Positions 35,328-44,569 of a DNA stretch of 64,000 nucleotides are shown piece after piece. Numbering within the stretch: the stretch's first letter is position 1; every line of letters begins with the position of its first letter. The position numbers and the translations under genes are program-made. Under the pieces are notes generated by a model. That model was not told the origin of the DNA. It was given only the letters and a program-made list of their open reading frames with translations, and made no database searches. Source of the DNA: Cyanobium sp. ATX 6F1 (GTDB taxonomy: Bacteria; Cyanobacteriota; Cyanobacteriia; PCC-6307; Cyanobiaceae); NCBI RefSeq assembly GCF_024346315.1, contig NZ_JAGQCS010000005.1, positions 124,001-188,000 of the forward strand, in the 5' to 3' direction.

Positions 35328-36511
35328 GAAAACGGGTGCTCGTTGAGCACCGAACCTGCGGCCGGCTTCAGCACAAGCTCCAAGTAGTCAAAGCCGCCAC
35401 TGCGCTCCGGGTCAGCCGTGGCAATGTATTCGAAATGAAGACCCAATTGATGTTTAATCACTTCCCAAAGTGATGTGAGGGCCTGGCGCTGAGCCAGCGG
35501 GATCAGTTCCATCACCAGGTAGGCGGGTTCAGGAATGTCTAAACCACAACTGGCGTAGGGATCGACCCCCGGAAAACAAAGGAAATCGTCGGTTGAGCTA
35601 ACATCAAGCCAGGGCAATCGGGGCTCTAGGCTAAGTTCAACAAGATCCCGGTGAAAAGTTTTGGCACTAGCTTGTTCAGCAAGAAAAGGAAGGATCTGAC
35701 CCAGTGTCAGTAGGCTCAGCTTGGGGCCAATCACAGCGAATCCCGGCTGGCGGCGCAGCTCCGCAGCCAGCATGGCCATCACCAGAGAGCCGATACTGTG
35801 GCCGACAATCAGGATCTCGGCAGCTGGCTCACGCTGCTCAAGCTCCAGGATCGCCAATGCATGAAGCTTGAGACGACCCCTGAGTGCACCATCACCAGAT
35901 TGGCCGATCAAACGGGTGAACTGCATGCTGCGAAACATCCACACGATCTTCAGCTGCTCGGCCAGTTGCCAAGCCACCACTAACACTCCTAGACCAATCG
36001 TAAGCGCCAACAACCAGGGTAACGGTGCCACCAATCCTGTGGTAGCAGCCAATGAACCGACAACAAATCCGGCCAAGATGGCAAGAAGCATGGCCACCAA
36101 AGCAACACCAAACGGAACCAAGATACAGATTGCCGCTGGGTAGGAAATACGGCGGATTCGCCAGAGGGCACCTTGCAGTAGGTAGTAGTTGTACATGAGC
36201 AAACCAGACCGAAGAAGACGAATGGGATCGCGCACCCAAGCTCCACGTACAATGTCATCCCAATGCAAGAAACAATAATCAAGATTACATACAACTGCAC
36301 CAACATCACCTTCTTCCTTGACCTGCCAGCGACTCAACAAACCTCGGCCATCCTTACGCCTAGGACCCATCGAAAAGACACGGCCCGTGCGCTCAGTGAA
36401 GCGGGTCAGTTGCTGAGAGAAAAATCGATGATAAAAAGGCGCCCCACGTGGATCAAAGCCACTGACATAGTAAACTCGTCTTCCAACAGAGTGGTCTGGC
36501 ACTTCCATCAT
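35324..36511 (-). CDS. Membrane-associated alpha/beta-hydrolase-like protein
   Basis: A 395-residue protein with two central hydrophobic segments (about residues 120-190 of the chosen reading) followed by a GHSIGS nucleophile elbow typical of serine hydrolases and lipases. The N-terminus VYYVSGFDPRGAPFYHRFF also resembles the oxyanion-hole region of such enzymes. ATG at 36511 was chosen over 36655 because the longer version overlaps the divergent gene at 36531. It is the first gene of the minus-strand cluster and overlaps the P450 start. It may release or edit an acyl chain or handle a lipid precursor at the membrane. I do not recognise a characterised family. Confidence 0.65.
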   Translation of the reverse strand: MMEVPDHSVGRRVYYVSGFDPRGAPFYHRFFSQQLTRFTERTGRVFSMGPRRKDGRGLLSRWQVKEEGDVGAVVCNLDYCFLHWDDIVRGAWVRDPIRLLRSGLLMYNYYLLQGALWRIRRISYPAAICILVPFGVALVAMLLAILAGFVVGSLAATTGLVAPLPWLLALTIGLGVLVVAWQLAEQLKIVWMFRSMQFTRLIGQSGDGALRGRLKLHALAILELEQREPAAEILIVGHSIGSLVMAMLAAELRRQPGFAVIGPKLSLLTLGQILPFLAEQASAKTFHRDLVELSLEPRLPWLDVSSTDDFLCFPGVDPYASCGLDIPEPAYLVMELIPLAQRQALTSLWEVIKHQLGLHFEYIATADPERSGGFDYLELVLKPAAGSVLNEHPFS

Positions 36512-36530
36512 CAATTCACGCCCACACGCA

Positions 36531-37076
36531 ATGCTGCGACGACCCGGCTTTTGCTTAGCCATGAGCTTAGCGGCCACCATCCTGATCGCCCCCAGTGCTG
36601 ACGGCTCCCCTGCTGCCCAACCGCTTCTGAGGGGAAGCCAAGGGTCATATACCACTTCGATCTACGTGGCCACCACACCTGAAAAGGCCTGGAAGGTGCT
36701 CACCAACTATGAAGCCACCGCAACCGCGATGCCGGACATCAAACTGGCCAAGCTGATCAGCCGCCAGGGCAATAAGTTAGAAGTCGCCCAGACGTATCAG
36801 GCCCCCTACACCTTCGGTTTGCGCATCAAGGCCCGGCTCGCGATCACTGAGAATCCGCCCCGCCAGATGAGCTATCGGCTGATCAGCGGTGATCGCATCC
36901 GCAACTTGGAGGGCAACTGGAGCCTCACACCCGTCAAAGGGGGCGTGCTGGTGAAGCACCAGATCAAGATCGATCCTGATCTCCCTGCGGTGTTGCGTCC
37001 ACTTTATTTTGAACTCAGCGAAACCAACCTGAAACAATCAATGAATATCCTCCGCAACCTGATGGAGCGCAGCTGA
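36531..37076 (+). CDS. START/SRPBCC-fold exported protein
   Basis: A 181-residue protein with a signal peptide (LAMSLAATILIAPSADG) and a domain of the START/polyketide-cyclase-like superfamily: a helix-grip pattern with TTPEKAWKVLTNYEATATAMPDI near the N-terminus and a C-terminal amphipathic helix LKQSMNILRNLMER. These domains bind lipids or other hydrophobic ligands in a deep pocket. It is divergent from the hydrolase gene with only about 20 bases between start codons, so promoters must overlap. An alternative start is ATG at 36561. Whether it belongs to the natural-product cluster is open. Confidence 0.7.
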   Translation: MLRRPGFCLAMSLAATILIAPSADGSPAAQPLLRGSQGSYTTSIYVATTPEKAWKVLTNYEATATAMPDIKLAKLISRQGNKLEVAQTYQAPYTFGLRIKARLAITENPPRQMSYRLISGDRIRNLEGNWSLTPVKGGVLVKHQIKIDPDLPAVLRPLYFELSETNLKQSMNILRNLMERS

Positions 37077-37231
37077 GCGATTCGATCATCAACGGTCTCA
37101 AGTCCCTGGAGCCTGACCCCGAGCGCAGTCTGCTCTGTCAGAGTGAGATGTCAAAGTAGGCAACATCAAATGCCCACGATCGCAATCAGATTGGATGTGG
37201 CACTTGAACCTTGAGGGATGATCGAAAGTGC

Positions 37232-38368
37232 TCAGACCTGCATCAATGCATCAGGAAGGAGATAGCGCACCACGGCCAGAGGGTCAGAGCTGAGGCGGGC
37301 CTTGGAATAGCGCTGCCGCCAGGCGTGATAAGCGGCAGGGTCATCAAGCAAGCGTCCAACATGATTGGCAAGATCACCGGGCTTGCGAATCGAAAGCTGC
37401 AGATCACGCGCTTGGAAATAGCGAAGAGCCAACAACTCTTGGGGCATGGTCACTCCATGGCAATTAAAGATGAGCGGACAGCCCAGGGCAAGAGCCTCGG
37501 TGGCCGTGCGCGCGCCCGGCCGGGCCACCATCGCCCAGGCCTCCCGGTAGAGCTCAACCATCTCCGCTGGACCCTGAAATCCCAATGCCTGCACGGGCAG
37601 ACCCGGATGAGCACGGGCCCAGTCGTGTAGTTGCTCCACCACCCCAGCCCGCTTGCCGCAGAGGGCTACCACCCTCAGACGACCAGAGAAAGGGAGCAAC
37701 GCATTGAGCTGCGCCTCGTGATTGTTGGCACCGTTGGAACCGCTGCCAAGCACCAGCAGGGGCAGAACGGGCGGATCACTGGACGACTCTAAAGAGGTCA
37801 GTCGCTGGTCGTCATGGAAGGGCGGATGCAACAACGGACCGAGCACCGCAATACGTTCGGGCGGATAACCTCGGTGCCGCACTTCCTCCGCCACCTCCTC
37901 AGTAATCGCCCAGAAACCATCAGCCTTAGGGCTTACCCAATTGCGGGTGAAGCCAAAGCCCCCATCCAACTCGGTGCAGCACGTAACACAACGCAACTGG
38001 GTGCCAACCACCCGCTTGGCCAAATCAAAGTGGCCCCGATTGATGTGGGGATGAGTGGAGATCAGTAAATCGGGCCCCTGGCTACGGAGGGTGCGCACCA
38101 GGTACCTGTGGCCGTAAATAACTGTGCCAGGTTTGGCATGATCTTCAAACTCCAAAAGTCGCCAGTAAATCTGATGCAGCCACGGCGCTCGGCGTTGAAT
38201 CCAATTATAGAGATCGGTCCCGGCGCGGGCCACCCAGCTAGCATTCTCCAGCACAGAATCGATCTTCACCTCAACCGTGGGGGCCAGGATCTTGAGCCAT
38301 TCGGCAATCGCTTCGGCAGCGGCGTCATGGGCCGTTCCTGAGCTTGAGGTGTAAATCAGCACGCGCAT
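37232..38368 (-). CDS. MGDG-synthase-like glycosyltransferase (GT28-type)
   Basis: A 378-residue GT-B glycosyltransferase resembling galactosyldiacylglycerol synthases and related processive lipid glycosyltransferases. The N-terminus RVLIYTSSSGTAHDAAAEA is the acceptor domain opening, and the C-terminal half has GSGSNGANN and WAMVARPGARTATEALALGCP, the nucleotide-sugar-binding pattern. The start at 38368 lies 20 bases after the hisS stop, so the two share a transcript. Candidate roles are membrane glycolipid synthesis or glycosylation of a natural product lipid. The acceptor cannot be read from the sequence. Confidence 0.75.
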   Translation of the reverse strand: MRVLIYTSSSGTAHDAAAEAIAEWLKILAPTVEVKIDSVLENASWVARAGTDLYNWIQRRAPWLHQIYWRLLEFEDHAKPGTVIYGHRYLVRTLRSQGPDLLISTHPHINRGHFDLAKRVVGTQLRCVTCCTELDGGFGFTRNWVSPKADGFWAITEEVAEEVRHRGYPPERIAVLGPLLHPPFHDDQRLTSLESSSDPPVLPLLVLGSGSNGANNHEAQLNALLPFSGRLRVVALCGKRAGVVEQLHDWARAHPGLPVQALGFQGPAEMVELYREAWAMVARPGARTATEALALGCPLIFNCHGVTMPQELLALRYFQARDLQLSIRKPGDLANHVGRLLDDPAAYHAWRQRYSKARLSSDPLAVVRYLLPDALMQV

Positions 38369-38388
38369 CCGCTCAGTTTCCCATCGTT

Positions 38389-39690
38389 TCAACCCAGCCG
38401 CGCCTGCAGACCAGCCAGGTCTGCCAGGGGCAGGCGCAGCTCCTGGGCTGGATCGCCCGATCCCTCCCGCAGGGCCTTGAGCAGCAACTCGCCGCTTTCC
38501 GCTTCCCCGTCGCCGATCACGGCTGCCCAGCGGGCGCCGCTGCGGTCGGCGCGCTTGAACTGCTTGGCGAAGGCGGAGCCGCTCAGATCCAGCTCCACCG
38601 CCAGCCCCCGCTGACGCAACCCCCGGGCCAGAACCAGCGCCAGTGGCTCGGCCCGCTCCCCGCGGCTGACCACATACAGGTCCGGGGCAGGGGCCGCCGG
38701 CAGTGCGGCTGGATCCCCCTGGGCCAGAAGCACCAGCAGCCGCTCCATCCCCAACGCCCAGCCGATCGCCGCGGTAGGTGCGCCCCCGAGCTGCTCGATC
38801 AGGCCGTCGTAGCGGCCGCCACCGCAGACGGTGGCCTGGGCCCCCAGCTGATCACTGGTGATCTCGAAGGCGGTGTGGCTGTAGTAGTCGAGGCCGCGCA
38901 CCAGCCGGGGGTTGAGCTGGAAGGGGATCACCAGGGCCGCCAGGGATTCCTTCACCCGCTCGAAACGCTCGCGGCTCTTGTCGCTCAACGCCGCCGCCAG
39001 GGTGGGGGCATCCGCCAGCAGCGCCTGGGTGCCGGCGTCCTTGGAATCGAGAATGCGCAGGGGGTTGGTGGCCAGGCGGGCCTGGGAGTCGGGGTCAAGC
39101 TGATCGTGTCGGGCCTCCAGGAAGGCCACCAGCTCCTGGCGGTAGCGGGCGCGATCCTCACCGCTGCCCAGGGAGTTGAGCTCCAGGGCCAGGCCCTGCA
39201 CACCCAGGTCCGCCAGCAGATCCCAGGCCAGGGCGATGACCTCGGCGTCGCTGCGGGGGTCGTCAAAGCCCAGATACTCCACGCCGATCTGATGGAACTG
39301 ACGCTGGCGCCCCGCCTGGGGCCGCTCATAGCGGAACATCGGCCCGCCGTACCAGAGCCGCTGGGAGCCCTGGCTGAGCAGCCCGTGCTGGAGAGCGGCG
39401 CGCACCACCGAGGCGGTGCCCTCCGGCCGCAGGGTGCAGCGGCGCTCACCCCGATCGAGGAAGGAATACATCTCCTTGCCCACCACATCGGTGGCCTCGC
39501 CGATGCCGCGGGCGAACAGCTCGGTGACCTCCATCACGGGGGTGCGGATCTCAGCGAGGCCGGCGCGGCGGAAATGCTCCCGGGCCGTGGACTCCACCCC
39601 TTGCCACAGGGGCGTCGCGGCGGGCAGCAGGTCCACCATGCCCCGCAGGCTCTGCAGCTTCTCCACACCCTGGGCCAGAACTGGGGCCAT
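38389..39690 (-). CDS. hisS: Histidyl-tRNA synthetase
   Basis: A 433-residue class II aminoacyl-tRNA synthetase that charges tRNA-His. It has the HisRS opening LRGMVDLLP, motif 2 [18 protein letters not shown], the histidine-specific segments [14 protein letters not shown] and GGGRYDGL, motif 3 [10 protein letters not shown], and the C-terminal anticodon-binding domain. ATG at 39690 places LRGMVDLLP near residue 14. The upstream reading from 40020 covers the divergent galE gene and is rejected. It leads a two-gene unit with the galactolipid-synthase-like gene. Confidence 0.95.
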   Translation of the reverse strand: MAPVLAQGVEKLQSLRGMVDLLPAATPLWQGVESTAREHFRRAGLAEIRTPVMEVTELFARGIGEATDVVGKEMYSFLDRGERRCTLRPEGTASVVRAALQHGLLSQGSQRLWYGGPMFRYERPQAGRQRQFHQIGVEYLGFDDPRSDAEVIALAWDLLADLGVQGLALELNSLGSGEDRARYRQELVAFLEARHDQLDPDSQARLATNPLRILDSKDAGTQALLADAPTLAAALSDKSRERFERVKESLAALVIPFQLNPRLVRGLDYYSHTAFEITSDQLGAQATVCGGGRYDGLIEQLGGAPTAAIGWALGMERLLVLLAQGDPAALPAAPAPDLYVVSRGERAEPLALVLARGLRQRGLAVELDLSGSAFAKQFKRADRSGARWAAVIGDGEAESGELLLKALREGSGDPAQELRLPLADLAGLQARLG

Positions 39691-39724
39691 CTTGGGCGAT
39701 GGCCCCAGCCCTAACCTCAGGTCC

Positions 39725-40795
39725 ATGGCCCAGCTCCTGATCACCGGCGGCGCCGGCTTCATCGGCAGCCACACGGCCGTGGTGCTGCTGGAGGCGGGCC
39801 ACAACCTGGTGGTGCTCGACAACTTCGACAACAGTTCGCCGGAGGCGCTGCGGCGGGTAGCGGAGATGGTGGGGCCGGAGGCGGCGGGGCGGCTGAGCTG
39901 GATCGAGGGCGACATCCGCTCGAGCGCCGATCTGCAGCGGGCCTTTGCGGCCGCCCCCGCGCCGATCGAGGCGGTGGTGCACTTCGCTGGCCTCAAGGCG
40001 GTGGGGGAATCGGTGGCCAAACCACTGCGCTACTGGGACGTGAACCTCAGCGGCAGCCGCTGCCTGGTGGCGGCGATGGCCGAGCACGGCTGCCACACGC
40101 TCGTGTTCAGCAGCAGTTGCACGATCTACGGCGTCCCGGAGCAGATGCCGATCAACGAGACGGCCCCGATCCAGCCGATCAACCCCTACGGCCATACGAA
40201 GGCCGCCGTCGAGCAACTGCTGGCGGATGTGGTGGCCAGCGAAGCGCCGGAGCTGGCCCGCTGGCGCATCGCGCGCCTGCGGTACTTCAACCCCGTGGGC
40301 GCCCACCCCAGCGGCCGGATCGGCGAAGACCCCTTGGGAACACCCAATAACTTGTTTCCTTTCGTCAGCCAGGTGGCGGTGGGCCGGCGCGAACGCCTCA
40401 CGGTCTATGGCCGCGACTGGCCCACGGTCGATGGCACCGGCGTGCGCGACTACATCCATGTGATGGACCTGGCCGAAGGCCACAAGGCCGCCCTGGAGGT
40501 GCTGCTGGCGGAAGCGCCCCAGCTGCTCTCCTTGAACCTGGGCAGCGGCCAGGGCCAATCGGTGCTGGAGGTGGTGCGGGCCTTCGAGGCCGCCAGCGGC
40601 CGATCGATTCCCTATGAGCAGGTGGATCGGCGCGCGGGTGACGCCGCGATCACCGTGGCCGACCCGTCGCTGGCGGAGGAGCGGCTGGGCTGGCGCACCC
40701 GCCGCGGCCTCGGGGAGATCTGCCGTGACGGCTGGGCCTGGCAAAGCGCCAACCCTTCTGGTTACAACACCCCCGGCTCTAACAGCTCCGGGTGA
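39725..40795 (+). CDS. galE: UDP-glucose 4-epimerase
   Basis: A 356-residue extended SDR interconverting UDP-glucose and UDP-galactose. It shows [13 protein letters not shown] at the N-terminus, [21 protein letters not shown], and the catalytic YGHTK near residue 155, all GalE hallmarks, and length is as expected. ATG at 39725 sits in the palindrome CCATGG, which gives an ATG on both strands. The start is 34 bases from the divergent hisS start. The stop overlaps the selD-fusion start as GTGA. Confidence 0.95.
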   Translation: MAQLLITGGAGFIGSHTAVVLLEAGHNLVVLDNFDNSSPEALRRVAEMVGPEAAGRLSWIEGDIRSSADLQRAFAAAPAPIEAVVHFAGLKAVGESVAKPLRYWDVNLSGSRCLVAAMAEHGCHTLVFSSSCTIYGVPEQMPINETAPIQPINPYGHTKAAVEQLLADVVASEAPELARWRIARLRYFNPVGAHPSGRIGEDPLGTPNNLFPFVSQVAVGRRERLTVYGRDWPTVDGTGVRDYIHVMDLAEGHKAALEVLLAEAPQLLSLNLGSGQGQSVLEVVRAFEAASGRSIPYEQVDRRAGDAAITVADPSLAEERLGWRTRRGLGEICRDGWAWQSANPSGYNTPGSNSSG

Positions 40796-42960
40796 CGCCT
40801 GCCCCCGCGCCCCAGCGTCAGCTGCTCCTGGCGGGCGGTGGCCACAGCCATGCCCTGGTGTTGAAGCGCTGGGTGATGCATCCCCAGCACCGGCCGAAGG
40901 TCTGCCGCATCACCCTGGTGAGCCGCGCCAGCACGGCGCTGTATTCCGGGATGGTGCCGGGCCTGGTGGCGGGGCTCTACCTGCGCGAGGCCTGCGCCAT
41001 CGACCTGCGGCGGCTCTGCCGCCTGGCGGGGGTGAGCTTCGTGCGGGCCGAAATCCTTGGCCTGGAGCTGGAGCAGCGGGAGCTGGTCCTGGAAGGCCGG
41101 CCGCCCCTGCGCTGGGATCTGCTCAGCCTCGATCTGGGCGCCGAGACAGCGGCCGTAGGGGCGGGCGAGATCGCTGTGAAGCCCTTGGAACCGTTTTTGG
41201 ACTGGTGCGCGGGCTTGGGCACAGGCGCTTCCGGGGAAGCGGCGGAGCTGCGGATCCTGGGGGGCGGCGCCGCGGCGGTGGAGCTGGCCCTGGCCCTGCA
41301 GCGCAGGGTTCGCCCGCGGCTGATGCTGCGGGGCGAGGGATTGCACCTGGGTTCAAGGGCCGCCAACGCCTGCGGCGAGCGGCTGTTGGGGCGGGCGGGG
41401 ATCCTGGTCGAGCGGCATGCCGAAGCACCCGAGGCGGTAGGTGCTGCAGCAGGCGCGGAGCCCGCCCTCGCCTGCACCGGCAGCAGGGCCCCTGGCTGGC
41501 TGGCGGCCTCGGGGCTGGCCGCTGATCCAGCCACGGGGCGCCTGCTCACGGAGACCAGCCTGCAGGTGGTCGGGCATCCCGCTGTGTTCGCCAGCGGTGA
41601 CTGCGCCCTGATCTCGGACGCACCTCGGCCCCCCTCGGGGGTCTGGGCGGTGCGAGCGGCTCCGGTGCTGGCCGCCAACCTGGAGCGCCGGATGGCACAG
41701 CCGCCACGCCCATTGCGCCGCTGGCGCCCCCAACGCTGGGCCCTGCAGCTACTCGGCGATGGCGGGGCGCTTTCGGATCAACCCCAGGCACTGGCCTTCT
41801 GGGGTCCCTTCGCCCTGGGGCCCTCGTCCCTGCTCTGGCGCTGGAAGGAGCAGATCGACCGGCGCTTCATGGAGGGCTTCGCGGCCCTGGGGGCGATGAC
41901 GGGCGGCTCCGAAGAACAAGCGACAGCCATGGCCTGCCGGGGCTGCGCCGCCAAGCTCGCCGCCGCCCCCCTGGGCAAGGCCCTCGCCCGCCTCGATCCA
42001 GGGGCGACCTCCGACCCCGAGGACGCCCTGGTGGTGGGCCCAACGGCCGAGGGCGGCCTGTTGTTGCAAAGCCTCGATGGCTTTCCGGCCCTGGTGGACG
42101 ACCCCTGGCTGAACGCCCGGCTCACCACCCTGCACGCCTGCTCTGACCTGTGGGCCTGCGGCGCCCGGGTGCACTCCGTGCAGGCGCTGGTGACCCTGCC
42201 GCGACTCGGAGAGACTCTTCAAGAGGAGCTGCTGCTGCAAACCCTGGCCGGGGTGCGAGCGGTCCTGGAACCCATGGAAGCCCAGCTCATTGGCGGCCAC
42301 AGCTTGCAGCGCCTGGATGCGGGCGAGGAACTGAGCCTGGCGCTGACGGTGAACGGGCAGGCCCCGCCCGGGCGTTTCTGGACCAAGGGGGGCCTGCGGC
42401 CGGGCGATGCGCTGCTGCTGAGCCGGCCGATCGGCAGCGGCGTGCTGTTCGCCGCCGCCCAGGCGGGCGCGGCCCGGCCCGAATGGATCGATGGGGCGCT
42501 GGCGCTGATGGGCCAGAGCCAGGCAGCGCTGGTGGAGCTGCTGGCGGGCTTCGAGGTGCACGCCTGCACCGACGTGACCGGATTCGGGCTGCTGGGCCAC
42601 CTGGGCGAGATGGTGCAAGCCAGCCGCCGGGTGGATCCGCAGCTGACCGTGGCGCTGGAGGCCGCCGCCGTCCCCGCCCTGGAGGGGGCCCTGGAGTTGT
42701 TGGGACTGGGCTTCGCCAGCAGCCTCGCCCCCGCCAATGCCAGCGCCCTGGCCCTGCTGGAAGGCCCGATCCAATGGGTGGACTCCTGCGCGCCGGATGG
42801 GGTCAGTCGAAGAGCTCAGGAGGGCCTGCTGATTGATCCCCAGACCAGTGGCCCGTTGCTGGTGGCGCTTCCCGGTTCCCAGGCCCCCGAAGCGCTGCAA
42901 ACCCTTCGCGGGGCCGGTTTCCCCCAGGCGGCCGTGATCGGGCGGGTCGCTGGGGCCTAA
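40792..42960 (+). CDS. selD: NADH-dehydrogenase-like/selenide water dikinase fusion
   Basis: A 722-residue bifunctional protein. Residues 1-370 form a pyridine-nucleotide-disulfide oxidoreductase/NDH-2-like domain (LLLAGGGHSHALVLKRW, VSRASTALYSGMVPG, and VFASGDCALI for FAD binding). From about 380 it is SelD, which makes selenophosphate from selenide and ATP: the active-site segment is CRGCAAKL with the Cys and Lys kept, followed by QSLDGFPALVDDPW, HACSDLWACGA and DVTGFGLLGHLGEM. This fusion is known in cyanobacteria. GTG at 40792 overlaps the galE stop. Selenophosphate would serve tRNA 2-selenouridine or selenocysteine; neither partner gene is in the window. Confidence 0.92.
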   Translation: MTPAPAPQRQLLLAGGGHSHALVLKRWVMHPQHRPKVCRITLVSRASTALYSGMVPGLVAGLYLREACAIDLRRLCRLAGVSFVRAEILGLELEQRELVLEGRPPLRWDLLSLDLGAETAAVGAGEIAVKPLEPFLDWCAGLGTGASGEAAELRILGGGAAAVELALALQRRVRPRLMLRGEGLHLGSRAANACGERLLGRAGILVERHAEAPEAVGAAAGAEPALACTGSRAPGWLAASGLAADPATGRLLTETSLQVVGHPAVFASGDCALISDAPRPPSGVWAVRAAPVLAANLERRMAQPPRPLRRWRPQRWALQLLGDGGALSDQPQALAFWGPFALGPSSLLWRWKEQIDRRFMEGFAALGAMTGGSEEQATAMACRGCAAKLAAAPLGKALARLDPGATSDPEDALVVGPTAEGGLLLQSLDGFPALVDDPWLNARLTTLHACSDLWACGARVHSVQALVTLPRLGETLQEELLLQTLAGVRAVLEPMEAQLIGGHSLQRLDAGEELSLALTVNGQAPPGRFWTKGGLRPGDALLLSRPIGSGVLFAAAQAGAARPEWIDGALALMGQSQAALVELLAGFEVHACTDVTGFGLLGHLGEMVQASRRVDPQLTVALEAAAVPALEGALELLGLGFASSLAPANASALALLEGPIQWVDSCAPDGVSRRAQEGLLIDPQTSGPLLVALPGSQAPEALQTLRGAGFPQAAVIGRVAGA

Positions 42961-42963
42961 ATC

Positions 42964-42989
42964 GCCTGGGCCCTTCTGGGCGCTCAGGC
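42964..42989. terminator. Possible bidirectional terminator hairpin
   Basis: An imperfect GC-rich hairpin lies between the convergent selD-fusion and thioredoxin-like genes: GCCTG at 42964 pairs with CAGGC at 42985, and GGGC/GCCC-type pairs continue inside around a TTCT loop. No U-tract follows on either strand, so termination is uncertain. Confidence 0.35.
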
Positions 42990-43304
42990 AACCGGGCTGG
43001 GAAGACCGGCTGCGACCGCCAGGCGTTCGCGGAACTCCCCTTTGGGCAGTCCGCCTTTCACTTCGCCGTGGACCTCGAAGCTGCCCTCCGGATCGCTCAC
43101 CACCAGGTAGGTGGGCCAGCCCATCCCCTCCTTGTTGGGGTACTGGCTGAGCAGCACCGGGCGGTACTTGTGGTAGGTCGTGGTGTCCTGGAGCATCACG
43201 CTCACGAACTCCAGACCCAGTTCGGAAGCCACCTTGGCGTCGTAGTGGGCCATGCGGTGGCAGGTGCCGCAATCCACGGAGCTGAACTTGATCACGGTGG
43301 CCAT
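42984..43304 (-). CDS. Small thioredoxin-fold protein
   Basis: A 106-residue thioredoxin-like protein with a redox CxxC in VDCGTCHRMAHYD near residue 12 and the cis-proline loop GWPTYLV near residue 66, so the fold and active site are complete. It likely reduces disulfides or carries redox signals in the cytoplasm; no signal peptide is present. ATG at 43304 is used because sequence upstream of MATVIKFSSVDC is low-complexity and overlaps the next gene. It is 35 bases downstream of the tRNA nucleotidyltransferase stop and may be co-transcribed with it. Confidence 0.85.
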   Translation of the reverse strand: MATVIKFSSVDCGTCHRMAHYDAKVASELGLEFVSVMLQDTTTYHKYRPVLLSQYPNKEGMGWPTYLVVSDPEGSFEVHGEVKGGLPKGEFRERLAVAAGLPSPVA

Positions 43305-43339
43305 GGCCGTCTCGGCAACGAGCCGGGAAGGTAGCGAAC

Positions 43340-44569
43340 TCAGGGGCGCTCCTGGTCGAGGCGCTGGGCCCGCCGCGCCCGCAGCGCCTGCCCCAGGGCC
43401 GGACCCGGCGTCAGGCCCTCGGCGATCAGCTCCGTGGCGGTGACCGGTGCCTTCAAGTGACGCCAGCGCAGCCACCAGCGCAGCAGGGGCCGACGGGGGC
43501 CGAGGCCCGCCGCCAGGGCCAGGGCCACCGCCTCCGCCGACCCACCCCGCTCTTCCAGCGCCTCGCTCCAGCGCGAGGGCGACCAGCCGGCGCTGGAGCC
43601 CTGCACCGCCGCCAGCCACTGGCGCAGCTGAACGAACTGGTGCAGCAGCTTCTGGCCGTGGTGGGGCAACTGCAGCCGGGCCGCCAGCGCCGGAAGATCA
43701 GCCACCACCGCCAGCCAGGCCGGCAGCAGGGGTAACGCGAAGCGCTGGGCCCAGCGCAGCCGGCGCCGCCAGTGGCGGTCGTTCTGGAGGGCCTCCTCCA
43801 CCAGGGGCAGGGCCCCCCAGGCCTGCAGACAGCCCAGGGCCTCGCGCCAGTCCTCCCGCTCCAGCAGCAGATCCAGCTCCATGCGCAGGCGGGTGCCCAG
43901 GGCCGGTGGGGCCAGCTCCGGAGGATCTCCCGGCCGCCAGGCCCAGGGCCAGGCGGCCAGGGTGCGCCGCAACTGCTCCAGGCTGCCTGGCGCCAGCTCG
44001 AACCCAAGCCGGGCGGCGTAGCGGGCCGCCCGCAGCACGCGGGTGGGGTCATCGTTGAGGCTGCTGCCGTGGAGCAGGCGCAGGCGGCGGGCCGCCAGAT
44101 CCGCCTGGCCGCCGTGGGGATCCAGCAGCTCCAGGGCCACCACACCGCCGGCGGCGGGGGCCAACTCCAGGGCCATGGCGTTGATTGTGAAGTCGCGGCG
44201 GGCCAGGTCATCGGCCAGGGCGGCGAAGCGCACCACGGGGTTCTCTCCAGGGGCGGGGTAGCTCTCCTGGCGGGCGCTGGCCAGATCCAGCAGCACCCCA
44301 TCGAGCTCCAGTTCCGCCGTGCCATAGGCCCCGTGAATGTGACAGAACCCCAGCCGCTCCGGACCGGCCCAGACCCGTAGCCGCTCCGCCAGTTCCGGGG
44401 CCGAGCCCTCCAGCACCAGATCCAGATCCACCAGGCCGCGCCAGGGGTCGTTGTGGACCTGATGCAGCAACAGATCACGCACGGCGCCCCCCACCAGGGC
44501 CAGCCGCCGGCCGCCGGAGTGGGCCACCAGGGCCTCCAGCAGCCCAGGAGGCAGCCCAGGGAGTTCCAT
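43340..44569 (-). CDS. tRNA nucleotidyltransferase / poly(A) polymerase family
   Basis: A 409-residue class II nucleotidyltransferase that adds or repairs CCA ends of tRNA, or one half of that activity. LALVGGAVRDLLL near residue 23 is the GG(A/V)VRD signature and DLDLVLEG the catalytic carboxylates. RDFTINAMAL and LLDPHGGQADLAARRLRLL follow, then the RNA-binding neck region. No HD domain is seen. Some bacteria split CC- and A-adding roles, so specificity is not certain. The start shares one base with the helicase stop (TGATG), linking the two genes. Confidence 0.9.
   Translation of the reverse strand: MELPGLPPGLLEALVAHSGGRRLALVGGAVRDLLLHQVHNDPWRGLVDLDLVLEGSAPELAERLRVWAGPERLGFCHIHGAYGTAELELDGVLLDLASARQESYPAPGENPVVRFAALADDLARRDFTINAMALELAPAAGGVVALELLDPHGGQADLAARRLRLLHGSSLNDDPTRVLRAARYAARLGFELAPGSLEQLRRTLAAWPWAWRPGDPPELAPPALGTRLRMELDLLLEREDWREALGCLQAWGALPLVEEALQNDRHWRRRLRWAQRFALPLLPAWLAVVADLPALAARLQLPHHGQKLLHQFVQLRQWLAAVQGSSAGWSPSRWSEALEERGGSAEAVALALAAGLGPRRPLLRWWLRWRHLKAPVTATELIAEGLTPGPALGQALRARRAQRLDQERP

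Noticed and set aside
36531-36655. Longer N-terminus for the membrane hydrolase
   Set aside because: It would overlap the divergent START-like gene, and the family-like sequence begins after the ATG at 36511.
38344-39714. A 456-residue plus-strand open frame
   Set aside because: It is antisense to hisS, which has all class II synthetase motifs.
39691-40020. Longer N-terminus for HisS
   Set aside because: It is antisense to galE and lacks synthetase sequence; the CCATGG palindrome creates an apparent start on each strand.
41749-43272. A 507-residue minus-strand open frame
   Set aside because: It is antisense to the selD fusion and the thioredoxin-like gene region, with no domain and Gln/Gly-rich composition.
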